Shown here: positions 24,157 through 36,944 of the stretch, in pieces | Layout of the letters: the number at the start of each line of letters is the position of its first letter | How positions within the stretch are numbered: the first letter of the stretch is position 1 | Assembly: GCA_022385805.1 (NCBI GenBank) | Contig: MU277698.1 | Coordinates: 248,001-312,000 of the forward strand | From: Pilatotrama ljubarskyi | Lineage: Eukaryota; Basidiomycota; Agaricomycetes; Polyporales; Polyporaceae | Length of the DNA stretch: 64,000 nt | Reading direction: 5' to 3' | Position numbers and translations under genes: made by a program | The notes under the pieces: generated by a model | Databases searched by the model: none | What the model was told of the DNA's origin: nothing | What the model saw: only the letters and a program-made list of their open reading frames with translations

Positions 24157-26700
24157 ACTGCAACGCTTGATGGCGTGTGGATCTACGCTCGAACTGGAGT
24201 TGCCATATTTGCGCTGCTGTACATGTGTGCCGTCGCCTACGCCGCCATCAGGCCGGATATGGGCAAGGTTCCTGGCCGTCGACCAACCACTCCCGTGGCC
24301 GCCGCCACTCGAGTCGAGCCCGCTCTGCTGCAGCGATCAACGCTGAGTGAGCCTTGGCCACCTTCAGTGCCACTGCCATCCACCAGGCGGTGCGTATAAA
24401 GCTCGCTTGCAGCGAGAGGTGTTACGCGTGCTACCGTGAGCATCTCTTCCGTTCCGTATTCCCGCCGCTTCTGTTGCCAGCCCGCGTGGCGGGTAACCAG
24501 GTCTGACAATTTAGCTTTTGCATAGGTCACCGAATCCCACGACGACGGATCTCGCACGCTGCTCCAGCTCCAGACCGAGCGTCCAGAGGCCAAACGACAC
24601 GCCCGCCCTCCATTCGTCTGTCCAACTCTGCCACGCCCGCCCGCTGCACAGCGACACGAGCGGCCCAGCCTCCGTGCAGTCCGTCGATGGCCGCAGCCGT
24701 CTTCCTGCACAATGCGATCTTCACCACAGAACCGCCCCCACCCGCGTCGCTCGCGCACCGCGCGCCCAACCGGCGCGGCCCGCACGACCGCCAGCTGTCG
24801 TCCGTGTCGTCCGTCACCCTCCAGACGTCCACCTCGGAGCACTCGCACCCCACCGAGCCCCTCATTCACCCCGGCAGCTCCGAGTCCTCCGTCTATCTCG
24901 ATCTCCTAGCGCGACAACCAACGCACCCCAGCAGCCCGCCGCCAAGAGGGTTAGGGTTGACATTACAGGGTGACCCTGTCACGCCGAGGGAGCGACGGAA
25001 TCTGTGGGAGCAGTCGGTGCGGAAACGGTTGAAGAGGCTGCGATGGGCCGGCAGGGTGCTTCTGGGCATTATATGTGAGTGCACGGTGATCTTCTCTGTG
25101 TTGAGATCGCGACTCACTTCGTGGCTTGGCCGTGTTCAAGGCGGTTGGGCGGTCTACAACACGGTGCGCTACTACGTTGGTGCGATGCTGTACCAGTACC
25201 GCGACCGCCAGATCGTGAGCCTGGTTCTAGGGTCCTGCGCTGCACTATGCCTCGCGTGCATCCTAGTGTCTATCATCATCGCCGCGTCGGCACCCCACTT
25301 CGGCTGGTACCACAAACCGCGGTCGACACACGTTCTCTTGCAAGACTTCCTAAATTATTCGTCCTCGCTCTGCCTGCTCGCCCCTGCTGTCGTCAACTTC
25401 GTGCTCGTCTTCCTGTGGAGAGACCCCTCAGATACGCTCAACAGCCTCCGTGGCAGATGCCACTGGGACATCGACGTCGTCTGGTCCGGGCTGGGCGGCC
25501 AATGTGACCACTCCCCGGCGTGGGGCACCTGGCTCGCGGGCTCCCTTGCCAGACTGGTTCTGACTGCCGTATTCATCGTACGTCGTCCTCCACCCGCACG
25601 TCCCCATACATACAGCTGAACGAGACGCACGTCGTCGCCCCTCGCAGATCGCTTACCATGCTGTGTCCTACCAGTATGTGGTCACACGACAGCCGTCGCG
25701 CCGCAGACACACGTCGATCTTCCGCCATTCAGCCGCCTCGTTCCCGTCGGCGTCCGTCCGCACCGGCACGACCGCGTCCTCCCGCAGCTTCCGCGCGATG
25801 ACGACCGTGTCGAGCACAACTGCACCCGTCTCCGCGTCTGCCACAGACGGCGGCCACCCCTCTCCCATCCGCGAGCGCGCGGTGAGCTTGAGCGACAGTG
25901 AGCCGCGCACCCTGCGCAGCTCCCGGTCGCGGATCATGTCCCAGGACGTCTCCCCCTCAGGGTCCAAGGTCATACGCCGCGCCGTATCTGCAACCGCGCT
26001 GAAGCCAGCTGCCCGCCAGGTGCCCATGCGTGAGACGTCGCCCTCCTCGTCGGACGAAGACTTGACAGAGAATACTTCAGACGACCGATACGGGAGGCCC
26101 ATGCACCGAGGGTTCAGCGCCTACTCTTCCGTGCCACTCGCGAGCCCGTCACGTGGGGAGAGCAGTGGCGCCGACGCCTGGGATCCCGTACCCGACTCGG
26201 ACCTGAACAGCTTCGCGGTCCAGTTCCGGGCACTCGTCGAGCAGGTCACCCGCGAGACCGACGAAGCCGTCGCGTACGCGCAGAGCGGCCGCCTTAGCTC
26301 CGGGTACTCCGCGAACGACCGAGATGACGCCGCGCGCGTCGTAGTCGGGCGGACGATCCACCGCATGCCGACGATCGAGTCGCTCGGGTCGCATGAGGTC
26401 ATGAGCCTCGCAAGCATGCGAGAGAACATGTCGCGCCCGTCGACGCGCTCGAACACGCTCAGCTACGGTGACGCACCTCCCAGCAGAAGCGCCAGCCGCG
26501 CGAACAGCCTGGACGCCGCCGTCTCGCTCTCCTTGTCACTCGACGGCCCCTTGAACGGCGAACGGACGGTCGGAGAAATGGGGGAGATGACGCCGAGCCC
26601 CACGACGAGCCTGAATGGGGCGACGATTCTCGGGAGCAGGAGCACCGGCTCGTACCACACCGCGATGAGTATGCGAACAGAGGGAGCGGAGGAGAGGTGA
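24157..26700 (+). CDS. Multi-pass membrane protein with long tail, 5' end unresolved
   Basis: Exons seen: from about 24157 to 24346, then 24526-25074, 25141-25577 and 25648-26700; together at least 742 residues, with all visible phases closing. The first visible exon begins after an acceptor (GGGTAG) and encodes a membrane helix (VWIYARTGVAIFALLYMC). No ATG lies in frame upstream of it, so the first exon is missing from this model. The middle part has about four helices (VSLVLGSCAALCLACILVS, SLCLLAPAVVNFVLVFLW, LARLVLTAVFIIAYHAV) and a Trp/Cys-containing loop (CHWDIDVVWSGLGGQC). The C-terminal 350 residues are Ser/Thr/Arg-rich and probably cytosolic. The 179-nt gap between the first two exons may hide a further small exon. 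Family not recognised. Confidence 0.7.
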
Positions 26701-29212
26701 GGGAGGGAGGAGAGGAGAGGAGAGAGGGGACTGCTTGCTTGCTGGCTGCATCGGTGCGCCACCGACCCGTCACCGTGCTTCGTCTTGGCCGGGCTGTGTG
26801 GCCTAGAACTCATACCATTTAGCGGGCCCCGCTGCTGGATCGCCATACGGTCGCTTTCGGGGATCGTCATACAAGGACTGATGCTGGGATGGATCTACTC
26901 GCCTATACCTTACTTATGGAATCCATGTACGATCCTCCTTCATTCGCGCGTGATACGCCTCACACTCATTGCCACATACTCATAGACACGCACTGTACCC
27001 AACCAACTGTACTAACCCGAAATGTTGAAACACACCGTTGTGCGCGCGCCTGGGCGCAAGACCGCGCAGTCATAGTTACGTCCGCAAATACTCCGTGCAA
27101 GATGAAGGCAGGCACCTTGCAGACGCTCCTTCCGTGCGTGCTACTCGACTCCTCGACGGGAATAGGTAGGTCGCTTTCCGATGTAGGCTACAAACCTGTG
27201 ACCTCATCACAGCAGCCTCCTCGCTACTCATTTCGGTGCGGACACACCCCGCCCGTGACAGGCAGCTGAGCTGCTCTGGCTTCTCGCTGTTCGCTGTGCC
27301 TGCGCAAGGAGCATGACGCGCCTTGCTAGAGGTGCGTTCTCCTCATGTAATGATAACGAGATTGAGTTTCGCTCGCTTACGCGCCGATTTGGTCATAACG
27401 CAGGGCCAAGTGGCCGAGCCAGAGCCACCGCAGGTCAGGGGTCAGAATCAAGGACAAGGATCTAGAGCGGGTGCTCGACGCTCCTGCCGAACGACCGCGA
27501 ACGTTTAGTCAGTGATCTTGGAGCAAGAAGCAGGTCCTGTGCAAGCGTCGCCCGCACTATGATCTAATAGCCTCGTGTCTCGCAAGATTAGAAGCGAGCG
27601 GACCTATCCTCCTGCGTGAAGGTCCGCAAGCAACGCCTTCGCGAACCGCTACGCCCCAGCAACCCATTTCGTCCGCTCTCCCCTCCGTGAACGGCCACCA
27701 GGTGATGGCGCGAGGGTCGGCGGGGCCTTTAATGAGGGTGTGTGAATCAGGAGCGGTCGAGACGGCGCGAATCTAACCTGCTTTGGCGACGGAGGTCAGC
27801 GTTCACTGATACGCCCGCCGGTTGGCTTCGCCACGGGTCCTCTGTGATTCTGCACGTCCACGGAACATCCCTCCGATCCTGCTGACTGGCCTTGTCCACC
27901 TCGTGGCGAGCGATAGGGGCGATTCCTATACATTTCCACGGCAGCGTGCCGCCGCTCTTTACGGCACTGTGCGACTCAAGGCGTACGACCCTTCTACAAT
28001 CGATCCTCAGCCTTGCCTGCTTGCTGACTTGTCGCGAACATCTGGGGGCCCTCTGGAGACTAGCGGCTGCCCTCGCAGTTCGTAAAATACTCTCGTGTCA
28101 AAGATACTCTGGCATATGGGGCGGAAGTGTCGTCTAAGCGCTAGAGCCAAGCGGCCAGGCCTCTTTTCTGACCGTAAGTAGTGAAATGGCGCAGGTATTC
28201 TACTCATCGGCCGGGTGACCGAGGTCAGTCTTTGGCGCTATGATCGAGGGGAACAATGTAATTGACGTTTCCCGCACTTACACAGGTCAGTCCGTGCTGT
28301 AAGTCGGCAGCAGCTGGAGGGGCCGGCGCGTTGCCTGTGTATAGGGTGTGCTCTTCCCAACCCCTTCGCGGCCAACGGCGGCCCGAGGGCGCGTGTTGAC
28401 AAAGCATGCCGTTTCGGAAGGCTCCGCGAGGCGTGCGTCCCTCCCACTGCGTTACTTCCGCCGTTCTGTCGGCTCGAAAAGGCTTTGGACATGGCTAACC
28501 GGTAGCAAGAACCGTTCATTCAACCCAAACACCTTCGGAGATTTGCCCATGCAATGCGAGCGTGCGTCCGCAGGCTAATGTGGCGTTAGACTTTGCTCAA
28601 TGAGCCGGCGCGTGTAGGGGAAGAACTGCACAGGAGGCGGACTGAAGACGAGGGCCTGTAGGTCATACCGTAGGAAACACTCGGTTGCTGATGTGAACGG
28701 CGGTCGCAGGGACGTCCTTCACGCAACTCGTGTAACCTTGTATACTCCTTACACGTCCAGACGCCGCGGGGCAGCCGAACAGATGCGCTCTGCAGATCTC
28801 AGCCGTCTGCGAGTCGTCCGAATCCACGCCCGTCCGAAGCTCTGCCTCCGATGTGAATCGCGCGAGTACCGGAGTTCTGGCGCATCGTCAACGCCAGAGA
28901 AGACTGAATGGCATCGATAGGAGCTACACGCCTTAGCGCTACCGTCACCTGCGGTCCTTTCGCACTCCCGTGTTGATCGCAGATGAGCGCACGGCCGAAC
29001 AAGCTCACGTCTTGCGTCATTGCGTCGCAGCCTGCGAGGTCGGCGACCCGTCCACTCTCTAGATAAATTACGTGTCCGGGACGAAACAAAGCTACAGAAC
29101 AGTACTATCCGATCATTAGGGTAGGCTATGTAGGGCACGAGAACGGTCACAAAGATCCCAAGAAAGAAGGCGGCGACCTTGGCGCGACGGCGGACACAAC
29201 GTGGAACAGCGT
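26701..29212. other. No recognisable gene
   Basis: The 3' region of the membrane-protein gene is followed by about 2.4 kb of sequence in which no exon chain or domain was found. The Zn-cluster gene to the right ends at 29213 on the minus strand. Confidence 0.5.
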
Positions 29213-29597
29213 CTACTGCCTCTGGGCAGAGCTGCGAGGGTGTAACCGGTCAGCGGTGGGTTTCTATGACGCACGGACTACTTACACAGGCATGTAGATG
29301 CAAGCGATCCCACGGCGCTGGCAGTTGGCGCAGGTCGGGCGGCCATCGCACTTCAGCTTCCGGCCTAGGGAAAGCGGGGATAGTCAGATCGACGTGGGCG
29401 ATCCAGCCCAGATTGCGGTACCTCTGCAGAACTGGCAGGCCATGGGCGTCCGACGAGGAACCTTCGGCTTGTTAGGCGCGCCCTGGCCATCGCGCTCCCC
29501 CTCGGAATGGGTTCCGCTCATAGCCTGCGCCATAGCGACCGGATAAGCATCGATGGATAACGCCCGGGATTTTTTGGCGCACCTGGGAAGAACTCAT
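29213..29597 (-). CDS. Minimal Zn(II)2Cys6 DNA-binding protein (71 aa)
   Basis: Four small exons on the minus strand: 29597-29583, 29524-29422, 29364-29286 and 29231-29213. Each intron has canonical ends (one donor is GTACCG, the third intron contains CTGAC) and the phases close to 71 residues. A TATA box and CT-rich leader precede the ATG. After a short acidic, Gly-rich start and a basic KPKVPRRTPMA, the motif CQFCRGRKLKC, then C-AN-C and a final C six residues later, matches the binuclear zinc cluster CX2CX6CX5CX2CX6C of fungal transcription factors. The protein stops ten residues after the last cysteine, so there is no dimerisation coil, activation domain or middle homology region. It may act as a DNA-binding competitor or partner subunit; that is inference. 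Confidence 0.85.
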
Positions 29598-29690
29598 GTA
29601 GGGCGATCTTGCGCTGAAAAGTAAAGACGAGAGGACAAAGGACAGAGGATGAGCGGGGTGAGGGAATCAGTCGTCCATCCTGCGGGAAGC

Positions 29691-29697
29691 TTATATA
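29691..29697 (-). promoter_or_regulatory. TATA box of the Zn-cluster gene
   Basis: On the minus strand the sequence reads TATATAA about 95 nt before the ATG at 29597, followed by a pyrimidine-rich stretch ending just before the start codon. This is the same layout as at the GH18 and P450 genes. Confidence 0.75.
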
Positions 29698-32116
29698 GAG
29701 TGGGAGGGGCTGTTCTGTCAATATTCGGTGCCAGCGACTCTGTCGGCGAACTTGCTTCGGATTTGGGCGAATCACAAAAGGGCCGATGGTGTCACGCACC
29801 GGGCGAGTCGATCTCGGGCGGTAGGCGCTGCGGAATCCGGTGAGCCTGGCGAATACGGGACAGGAAGCGGTCAATAGAACGAGCCCCCTACTCGGAGACG
29901 AGTTCGAGGGTAAGGAGCCGGTGAGTTCAGACAATGCATCGATGCTAACCCAAAACGAACAAGTCGAGGGACTCCCCCGTGGTACGAGCGGATTAATTTC
30001 CGAGCTGCAGTCTGATTCATTTACGAAGAGGCATGGACATTGCAGGACCCTTCTCGGCCTGCCAGTCACTCCGCGTAACATGCTGGAGAGCAACAGCCGC
30101 CCGCTGCGACTCAGCTGCAAGAACACACCCCGGAAACGCTCTGATTCGACGCAGGAGTACTGCGCAAGGAGGCAGGTCGGTCCAGGACGTTCTGGACTTC
30201 GTGATATGAGAGTCTGTGCAGACGTTCCTCTACCTATCGAGCGCAGTTGTCATGGGCCAATTGGCTGCCGTATGCACCAGCCTGTACCTTGTTGTCAGCT
30301 CCGAAAGGAAGGTGAAGTTGAGTCTACTTGAGCCGCCTGCATCAGAGAGGTCGCGAGGAGATCTATCAGAAAGCGAGTGCGCAACGAGAGGCTAAGATGG
30401 CAGCAGTGAATCTCAGCAATCTTGATGATATCGCACCGTGGACGAAGCCAGAGAGATCCGCCATGAACGAGCAGCGTGGACCAGAGGGGACCAATCCACG
30501 CTCGAACTTGGATCACCTCCATCCGCCAGAACCACTTAAGCAAGCTTAAGACACGTTTCCCACGTGGCCTGTTGCCCGGCCGAATCCGGTAAGTAGGTGT
30601 GTAACAAGCTGGTACCATCCGGTTACTGCCGGTTTCCTCGCCCACTGTGTGACTGTCTTTCCTCTTTCCCCCTCGACCAGCGTTGACCTCCAGCCTCGAC
30701 CCAAAGATATTGCACAATAAGTATGTGAACGCTACGTACGTTCTACGTAATCCCACTCACCGCCGGGATGTGTTTCATACAGAGTTAGCTCCGCTTCTTC
30801 GATATACTGAACGCCGTCGCCTCCTTGGTTGACGGCACGCTTGGAGGCGGAAAGTCATCGATAATGCAAGGTTCACGCCCATCACCTTTGAGAAGGTGTT
30901 CTTTACAAACCGGCGCATAGAAGGAACACGAATCGTGAACTTATGCGAAGACAAAGTAGCTTGTCTGGCTCTCAGCTGCCTGTTCATGCCGTACAGGCTG
31001 TCAGCCTCACAGCCCCTCATGACATCGGTCCTGGCCATTCCCGGTACCCAGTACCTGTATAGCCAGCTTGCTGATCAAGTCTTTCTCGATTTGCGCAGAT
31101 TGTATATCAATGGGCGATTAGCAGTCGTCGCTCCGAGTCGACCGCCCTCCGAGCGGGATCCTGATTAAACTTCTAGCCTACCGTCTGCAAAGCCAAGCAT
31201 TCATCTTCGTCTAGCCGCCGCAACCTCTCGTCCACGCTGCCTCCGCTCTGTGCGCTCGCCCTCTGCCTGACTGTACGCTCTTGCTCCACGCGCTCCCCTG
31301 GGTCAGATGCCTCGGCCTCGGTCACGGTCGGGGATCTCCCCTCGAGCCCTGGGAAAGTTCCTCATCTGCTCGGCATTAGTGCGGCCTCCGTGCTCAGCCA
31401 GCGGTCAAGCTGCATCCGCCTCCTTCGCCTCGCTAGCTGCACTCGCACACCGTGAGTGTGGAGCTTGGGCAGGCCGCCAGAGGTGTTGCTTTTCGGTCCA
31501 GCCAACGATGGACTCATATCCGTCGTTCCTAAAGCCGAGATAGATCCCTAGCTGCCTCACCGCGCGCCTTCTGCCTGCCATGCACCTGTGTCGACTCGCC
31601 CTGACACGCCTGCTGCCTCTACACGCGACTTCCATCTGGATGCGCGACGCACCCGATTCGAGTCTGTGATCCGTCTCTAGGACCGGAACCGGAAATCCTG
31701 CGTCTCCAGGGGAGCAGTAGTGCACGTAAGGAACGCGGCGCGCTTCTCGTGTCCCTCGACCGCGATCAACGATGTCTGTAGGCCGCCTCGCTGTTATGCA
31801 ACTCAGACTGGATCTGATCGAGACGAAGTCTCCAATATTCCCCAGCGCACTTGCCCGTATTGTCTTCTCCAATTGGAGGTCCGTCGCCTCATTGTCGCAC
31901 ACGATGCAAATATGGGATATACGTTCAGGCAAGTGTACCGCATAACCTCGCATCGCACGATCCGCGCGTCCGATATGCTAGCCATGCTGCATTACGGCCC
32001 ACACTGTGGTACTGTGTACATAGCGTTCACGCCGGGAACTGTTGCTATAGCTACAGAGTGCTGCAACGCCGCGAGGGCAATAGTGTCTGTCCGTGTACGA
32101 AACGTGCCGTGCCACT
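29698..32116. other. No gene that can be supported
   Basis: A plus-strand frame at 30328-30549 and one at 31307-31543 have CT-rich leaders or hydrophilic, protein-like stretches, but neither shows a domain or a closing exon chain. The region ends at the stop codon of the ornithine aminotransferase gene. Confidence 0.45.
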
Positions 32117-34569
32117 TCAGTTCGTGATCGTGTCCTGATGACCCTTCTCACTCTCCACCTCCCCAGGGATGTCGTCAAGCTGGGCCGTCGGTAATTAAAC
32201 CAGGTTCTTGCCGCTATGGTCAAGCATTGTCGACTCACCTTGTCGAGATCCTCCAGAGAAGACCTGATGATCTCTACCGCCTTCATTAAGTCCTCCTCCG
32301 AGATGACCAGCGGGGGAGCGAATCGAATGCTGCGAGAACAGGTAAATCAATCCGTGGGCCTGGACCGTGCACGAGCAGCGCCTACATGTTCACGTGCGTC
32401 GGCTTAGCGAGCACGCCACGGCTCTTCAGCAGCAAGCAGAGCTGCCAGGCAGTCCTGCCCTTCGCGCTGCTCGCCTCGTCGATAACGACTGCATTGAGCA
32501 GGCCGCGACCACGGACCGTCTTGACCAGCGGCGAGTTGAACGCACGAATCGCCGACCGGAACTTCTCACCGAGGACCTCGGCGCGCTGAGACAGATTCTC
32601 CTCCACGAGGACATCGAGGGCAGTCATCGCGACCGCGCACCCCAGTGGGTTCCTGCATCGTCGATTCCAATTGAGTGAATCGAGGGTAGGGCTGATCGTG
32701 GAACGTACCCGCCGTATGTGCTACCGTGCTCGCCGGGACGAATGCAGAGCATCACATCACGATCGGCCAAGACCGCGGAAACGGGGTAGACTGCAGGAGG
32801 TGAGGCTGTCGGCGACTGAACTACAGAAGGCCACGGAGACACACTCACCTCCACCAGACAAGGCCTTGCCCAGCAGGATCACGTCTGGGCGGATGTTGTC
32901 GTGCTCGCAGCAAAGCATCTTGCCCGTCCGGCACAGACCCTGTGGAGCGAGGTCAGCTCACCGGACACTGTCGTGCATCAGGCGAGGGGGCTTACAGTCT
33001 GGATCTCATCGCAGATGAGCAGGACGTTGTGCTTCTTGCACAATTCCTGCACCTGCGCGAGGTAGCCCTCGGGGGGTACAACGATACTGCGAGGGTGCTC
33101 AGCATGCAACTCAGATGAGCTCGAGGCCGAGGTGATGTTGCATACCCAGCTTCACCCTGGATTGGCTCCACCAGGAAAGCCGCCGTGTTCTTCCCATACA
33201 GCTCGAGGGCACGCGCCAGATCCGAGATCTCCCCGTAACGGATTGTCTTCTTTACGCCGTTATCCTCATATTCCGGGCCGACGGCGCGAAGGTACGGTCC
33301 AAAGCCGCTTCGGCTCTCCGGGTCGGTACTCATACTAAACATATAGAGGGTACGAGTGGAAAACCATCGCGCAATGGGCACAAAGGAGAAACGACAATGC
33401 AGCACGCGACGCGGCGAGTACAACGCAAAAGGTTGATTAGCCGCGAAGCTACACTGAGATGCGATCTACCACGCACCTGATCACGCCGAGTGTTCTTCCA
33501 TGGAAATTGCCCGCCGCACTAAAGATGATTGCCTGGCCATCGGCCACGCCCTTCTTCTCGTACGCCCACTTCCGCGCGAGCTTGAGAGCGGTTTCTACCG
33601 CCTCTGCGCCCGTATTCATCGGCAGGACCATGTCGTAGCCGAACATCTGCGTGATCTTCTGTGCGAATCGTCCGAAGACCGAGTTGTAGAAGGCACGAGA
33701 AGACAACGTCAGCTTCTGTGCCTGCTCTACGAGAGCACCGACGATCTTGGGGTGGCAATGACCCTACGGCGCAGCATAGATGAGTGACCGAGAAAGATTT
33801 ACTTTGGGGAGCAGGCGTGCGCACCTGGTTCACGGCCCTGTTGCACAAAGACGTCAGTGGGAAACAATCACATGGGGTTCAGCGAATAGAACATACGAAT
33901 ACGCGGAAAGCATGTCGATGTATTCTCTCCCTTCCGGGTCCCATACCCTGAGAAGACGTCAGGAAGTGAACCGAGCGACGGACGGCGAATAGGACTCACT
34001 TCGCACCCTTCGCGGATTCGAAGACGATGGGAAGCGGATGATAGCTACGCCGGACATGATGTCAGTATGTGAATGACGCCACATAGAAGTGAGGGAGACG
34101 GCGAACTAGTTTCGTCTCTTATGCCTTCACGCTTTCCGTGCTCGGAGACATACGGCAGAGCTGTCACACCAAAAAATCCATGATTGAACCATTTTGTGAG
34201 CGGACGTAGGAGAACATGAGAAACAAGGACCACAGAACGTCATTGATGAAACCCTAATCTCTGTAGGTTCCGGCAATGGCGTTCTTCGTCCCCGCACTGA
34301 GCAAGGATATTACGCGGATGCTCGATGGAACCGAGTCATACTGTCAGAGCGCGGACGCACGGCCGCCCCTGAACGTGCGTGGTATCCTCAAACGGAGGTA
34401 CTTACTTGTGCGCACCATATTCGTGCTCGAGCCTGATGACTTCAGCGGACGAGATGTGCGCGGGAGCGCGCCCATTTCCGAGGGCATTGCCGCTCGCTCT
34501 CGCAGCAAACTTCCCCGCATCACTCGACACGGTGGTACCGGTGGACTGAGTTGTTGCAGAAGGCGCCAT
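32117..34569 (-). CDS. CAR2: Ornithine aminotransferase
   Basis: Twelve exons on the minus strand: 34569-34406, 34044-34000, 33947-33897, 33837-33825, 33763-33477, 33334-33146, 33086-32996, 32939-32849, 32790-32709, 32652-32386, 32329-32239 and 32179-32117, giving 477 residues. All phases close; exon 4 is only 13 nt. The enzyme converts L-ornithine and 2-oxoglutarate to glutamate semialdehyde and glutamate in arginine catabolism. Diagnostic blocks are [91 protein letters not shown] and the PLP lysine in [11 protein letters not shown] (about residue 305). The length fits the fungal cytosolic enzyme; no mitochondrial presequence is obvious in the Ser/Thr/Ala-rich first 30 residues. Confidence 0.96.
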
Positions 34570-36513
34570 CGTGATCAGCAAAGATGTTCTTGGGCTGTTC
34601 TGTGAGTGGTATGCAAGAGTGAAAGAGGGTGCAGATGGTGGTCGGAGTGCAAGAGCAGGCAGGCCCATCGGGTACCCGCCACAACTTCCGGATTTGGGGA
34701 CCGCCTTGAGTGCGACCGTCGGCGGATCTTGGCGCCTAACGAGCCAGATGCGACTGCGAATCACGGAGCGCCCATAACATGCACACCAGAACGTTTACGC
34801 CTCAGCCTCAGTTCTCATCTCAAAGCCGAGGACTGTATTCGCACAGCGACCGAACTCGCGGGCATCCCTTTCACAACAAAACGTGTCAAACGGGGCTGTT
34901 CTATTCACGTCTCGTACACGGAGCTCGCGAACACTTTCTGGGGCACCAACGCAAACCGGCATCGCGCAGTTCGTGTCTGCGCACACTTAGTCACTCACGT
35001 ATTGCATCGACGGGTCGCGATTTCCGGCCTTCAGATACAGTACAACACGTACCAACGATGACCCTTGCATCAAGAAGACCTGCAGGCAAGTCGCCGCCAG
35101 CTTCGGCTCTTCCAGTCTGTTCGCTTCACCCTCTGCCGTAGAGGTTCACCGCCAGTACCTTCGGCACCCTGATGCTGGCCCTCGTTCTTGAATGGACCAC
35201 CCATCACAGGCGCTTTGTGGCCACCCGGAGTCGCCGCTAGTGCGTAACTGCTTCTCTATGGCGTTCCCTGTCATTTTCGAGCGTCAGACTAGCCGGCCAG
35301 TCATCCTGTGGTCATTCAGTACGGCGAGTGCAATGTCGAATATGTCATGCTGCCGCCCTCAGGTAGCGTCGAATCGGTGAAGATCGTACCCGCCTAGCCA
35401 GACGTAAGCCGATTGCTGTCCAGAGATGGAGACTCGAATGCTCGCAGAATTGCCACCTACCGGCGGCGAAGTCCTCTCGTTACCGCTGCGGGGCCAATGC
35501 GATACGCCGGAGAGCGTTCTACTAATGCAGCTCTCTCGGCCCAGGTGGGGCTATCCGTACTAGCCGCGTTCAGTTGCGTTTCATCGGCTGGGGCAGGCAC
35601 AGTGCCATCCACCCAGACGATTCCTGGGAGAACTCTCAGCAATGCAAAACCACACGGCGGAGGTACCAGACTACCTTCGAGAGCCCACGGTGCCATCGCA
35701 TGCTTCACCGTCAATCTAGTTGTCTGCGACATCCAGCACTGGTCCCCACCGTCGTGATGATTGATTAGAGCCCTCTGCGACGCCCGTCATTTATGCCCAA
35801 TTTGTTGAGGAGAACCCGCCCATTGGGACAGCTGGGCGACACCGACGCCTTCGCGGGCGAAGTGCGCTACCAGGGTACGTGGCTTATCGTGGTAGGTCAA
35901 CGGAGTCGTCTCCTCCGCGGCGGCATCAAAAATCCGCCTTGCGGTCGGGGGTAAGGGATCGGATAGGGCGACGATTTCGGACGGCCGTTGTGTCGGGAAA
36001 AGTTGTACACATTGTCCTCGGACGTATGCTAAGTTGACGGTATCAGCGCGCACGCGCGACCATCATGCAACGTCCACCTGGCTTACAAGCTACTCCATGC
36101 AATGGTGCGCATGACTTTCGGAGGACCAACGACACTTTGCCGGTGAGACTCTCATGCGCCAAGGATTGCATTCCGACGCACATATCCGTGATGAGTTGCC
36201 GGCGGTTCCACATGTCTTCCACTGCGTCGCTATGTCATGAGTCATAATTGGGACCTATAGGATGGCAGCCGAAGCCGTGCCAAGATATTGAGGCAGATGT
36301 GATAGTAGGTGCTAGCATCTAAGGGTGTCCAAGATACCATGACCCGCTTGAGCGTTGACTTCGCGGTAGCATCAGACGTTACGGTGGCTTGTTCACAAGT
36401 GCTGAGCGTGCGATACAAATCAGCTATGACATATAATCTATGTGGCTAGCATGCCTAGTGAGCAGACGGCATCAGCGCAGCACTGACATGCGACGTACCT
36501 CACAGGGAGGAGG
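34570..36513. other. No gene that can be supported
   Basis: About 1.9 kb upstream of the aminotransferase. Minus-strand frames at 35457-35732 and 35787-36053 read as plausible soluble protein fragments (for example PADETQLNAAS and PRTLVAHFAREGVGVAQL), but no start, splice partners or known domain could be found, so they may be relics or chance. Confidence 0.45.
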
Positions 36514-36944
36514 TCACGCCTTCGGCGGTGGAGGAGGGGGTTCCTCCGACTCTGCTTCGAACACCACTGTTGGCTGTTCCGTCTCTCCTTCCACTGACGA
36601 CGCTGCTTTCCGCAACCGATCCGCGGTCACAGCAAGGGGCTCATCGTCCCCGAGCCTCTCGTTGTCCTCGTCGTAGTCATCATCCAGGAATTCTCGCGCC
36701 GACGGGCCCTCGTCCATGGAAAGACGTATACGCCCATCGCTACGCGGCCAGCTGCTCAGCCTATATGCATTTGTGAACAAAGCTGTCTTTCCGCGGAGGG
36801 GGACGACGAACTGGTGGGCGACAACGCTCCGGAGTGCAGATGCACGCCGCCAGAGCAGGAATACTGCGCAGAGCGCGCACGTGGTGAACAGGAATATGAA
36901 CGGCGCGTTTCCTAGCGGTTCAGGCTTGGTAGACGGGCGAGGTT
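36514..36944 (-). pseudogene. Orphan last exon of a type I membrane protein
   Basis: A minus-strand open frame runs from an acceptor-like CCCAG (exon start 36944) to a TGA at 36514, about 143 codons. It begins with a Pro-rich linker (PEPRPSTKPEPLG), then one membrane helix (APFIFLFTTCALCAVFLLW), a basic stop-transfer stretch, and an acidic cytosolic tail (DEGPSAREFLDDDYDED) ending in EPPPPPPKA. This is the usual C-terminus of a single-pass secretory-pathway protein, for instance a processing protease. No catalytic or luminal exon is recognisable in the 660 nt upstream before the next gene, so it looks like a truncated relic. It could instead be a small or unusually spliced gene. Confidence 0.5.

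Noticed and set aside
24945..24965. TTAGGGTT, possible interstitial telomere repeat
   Set aside because: A single partial unit within a coding exon; not a repeat array.
29518..30126. 202-codon minus-strand open frame
   Set aside because: It covers the promoter and first exon region of the Zn-cluster gene in a different frame; the TATA box lies inside it.
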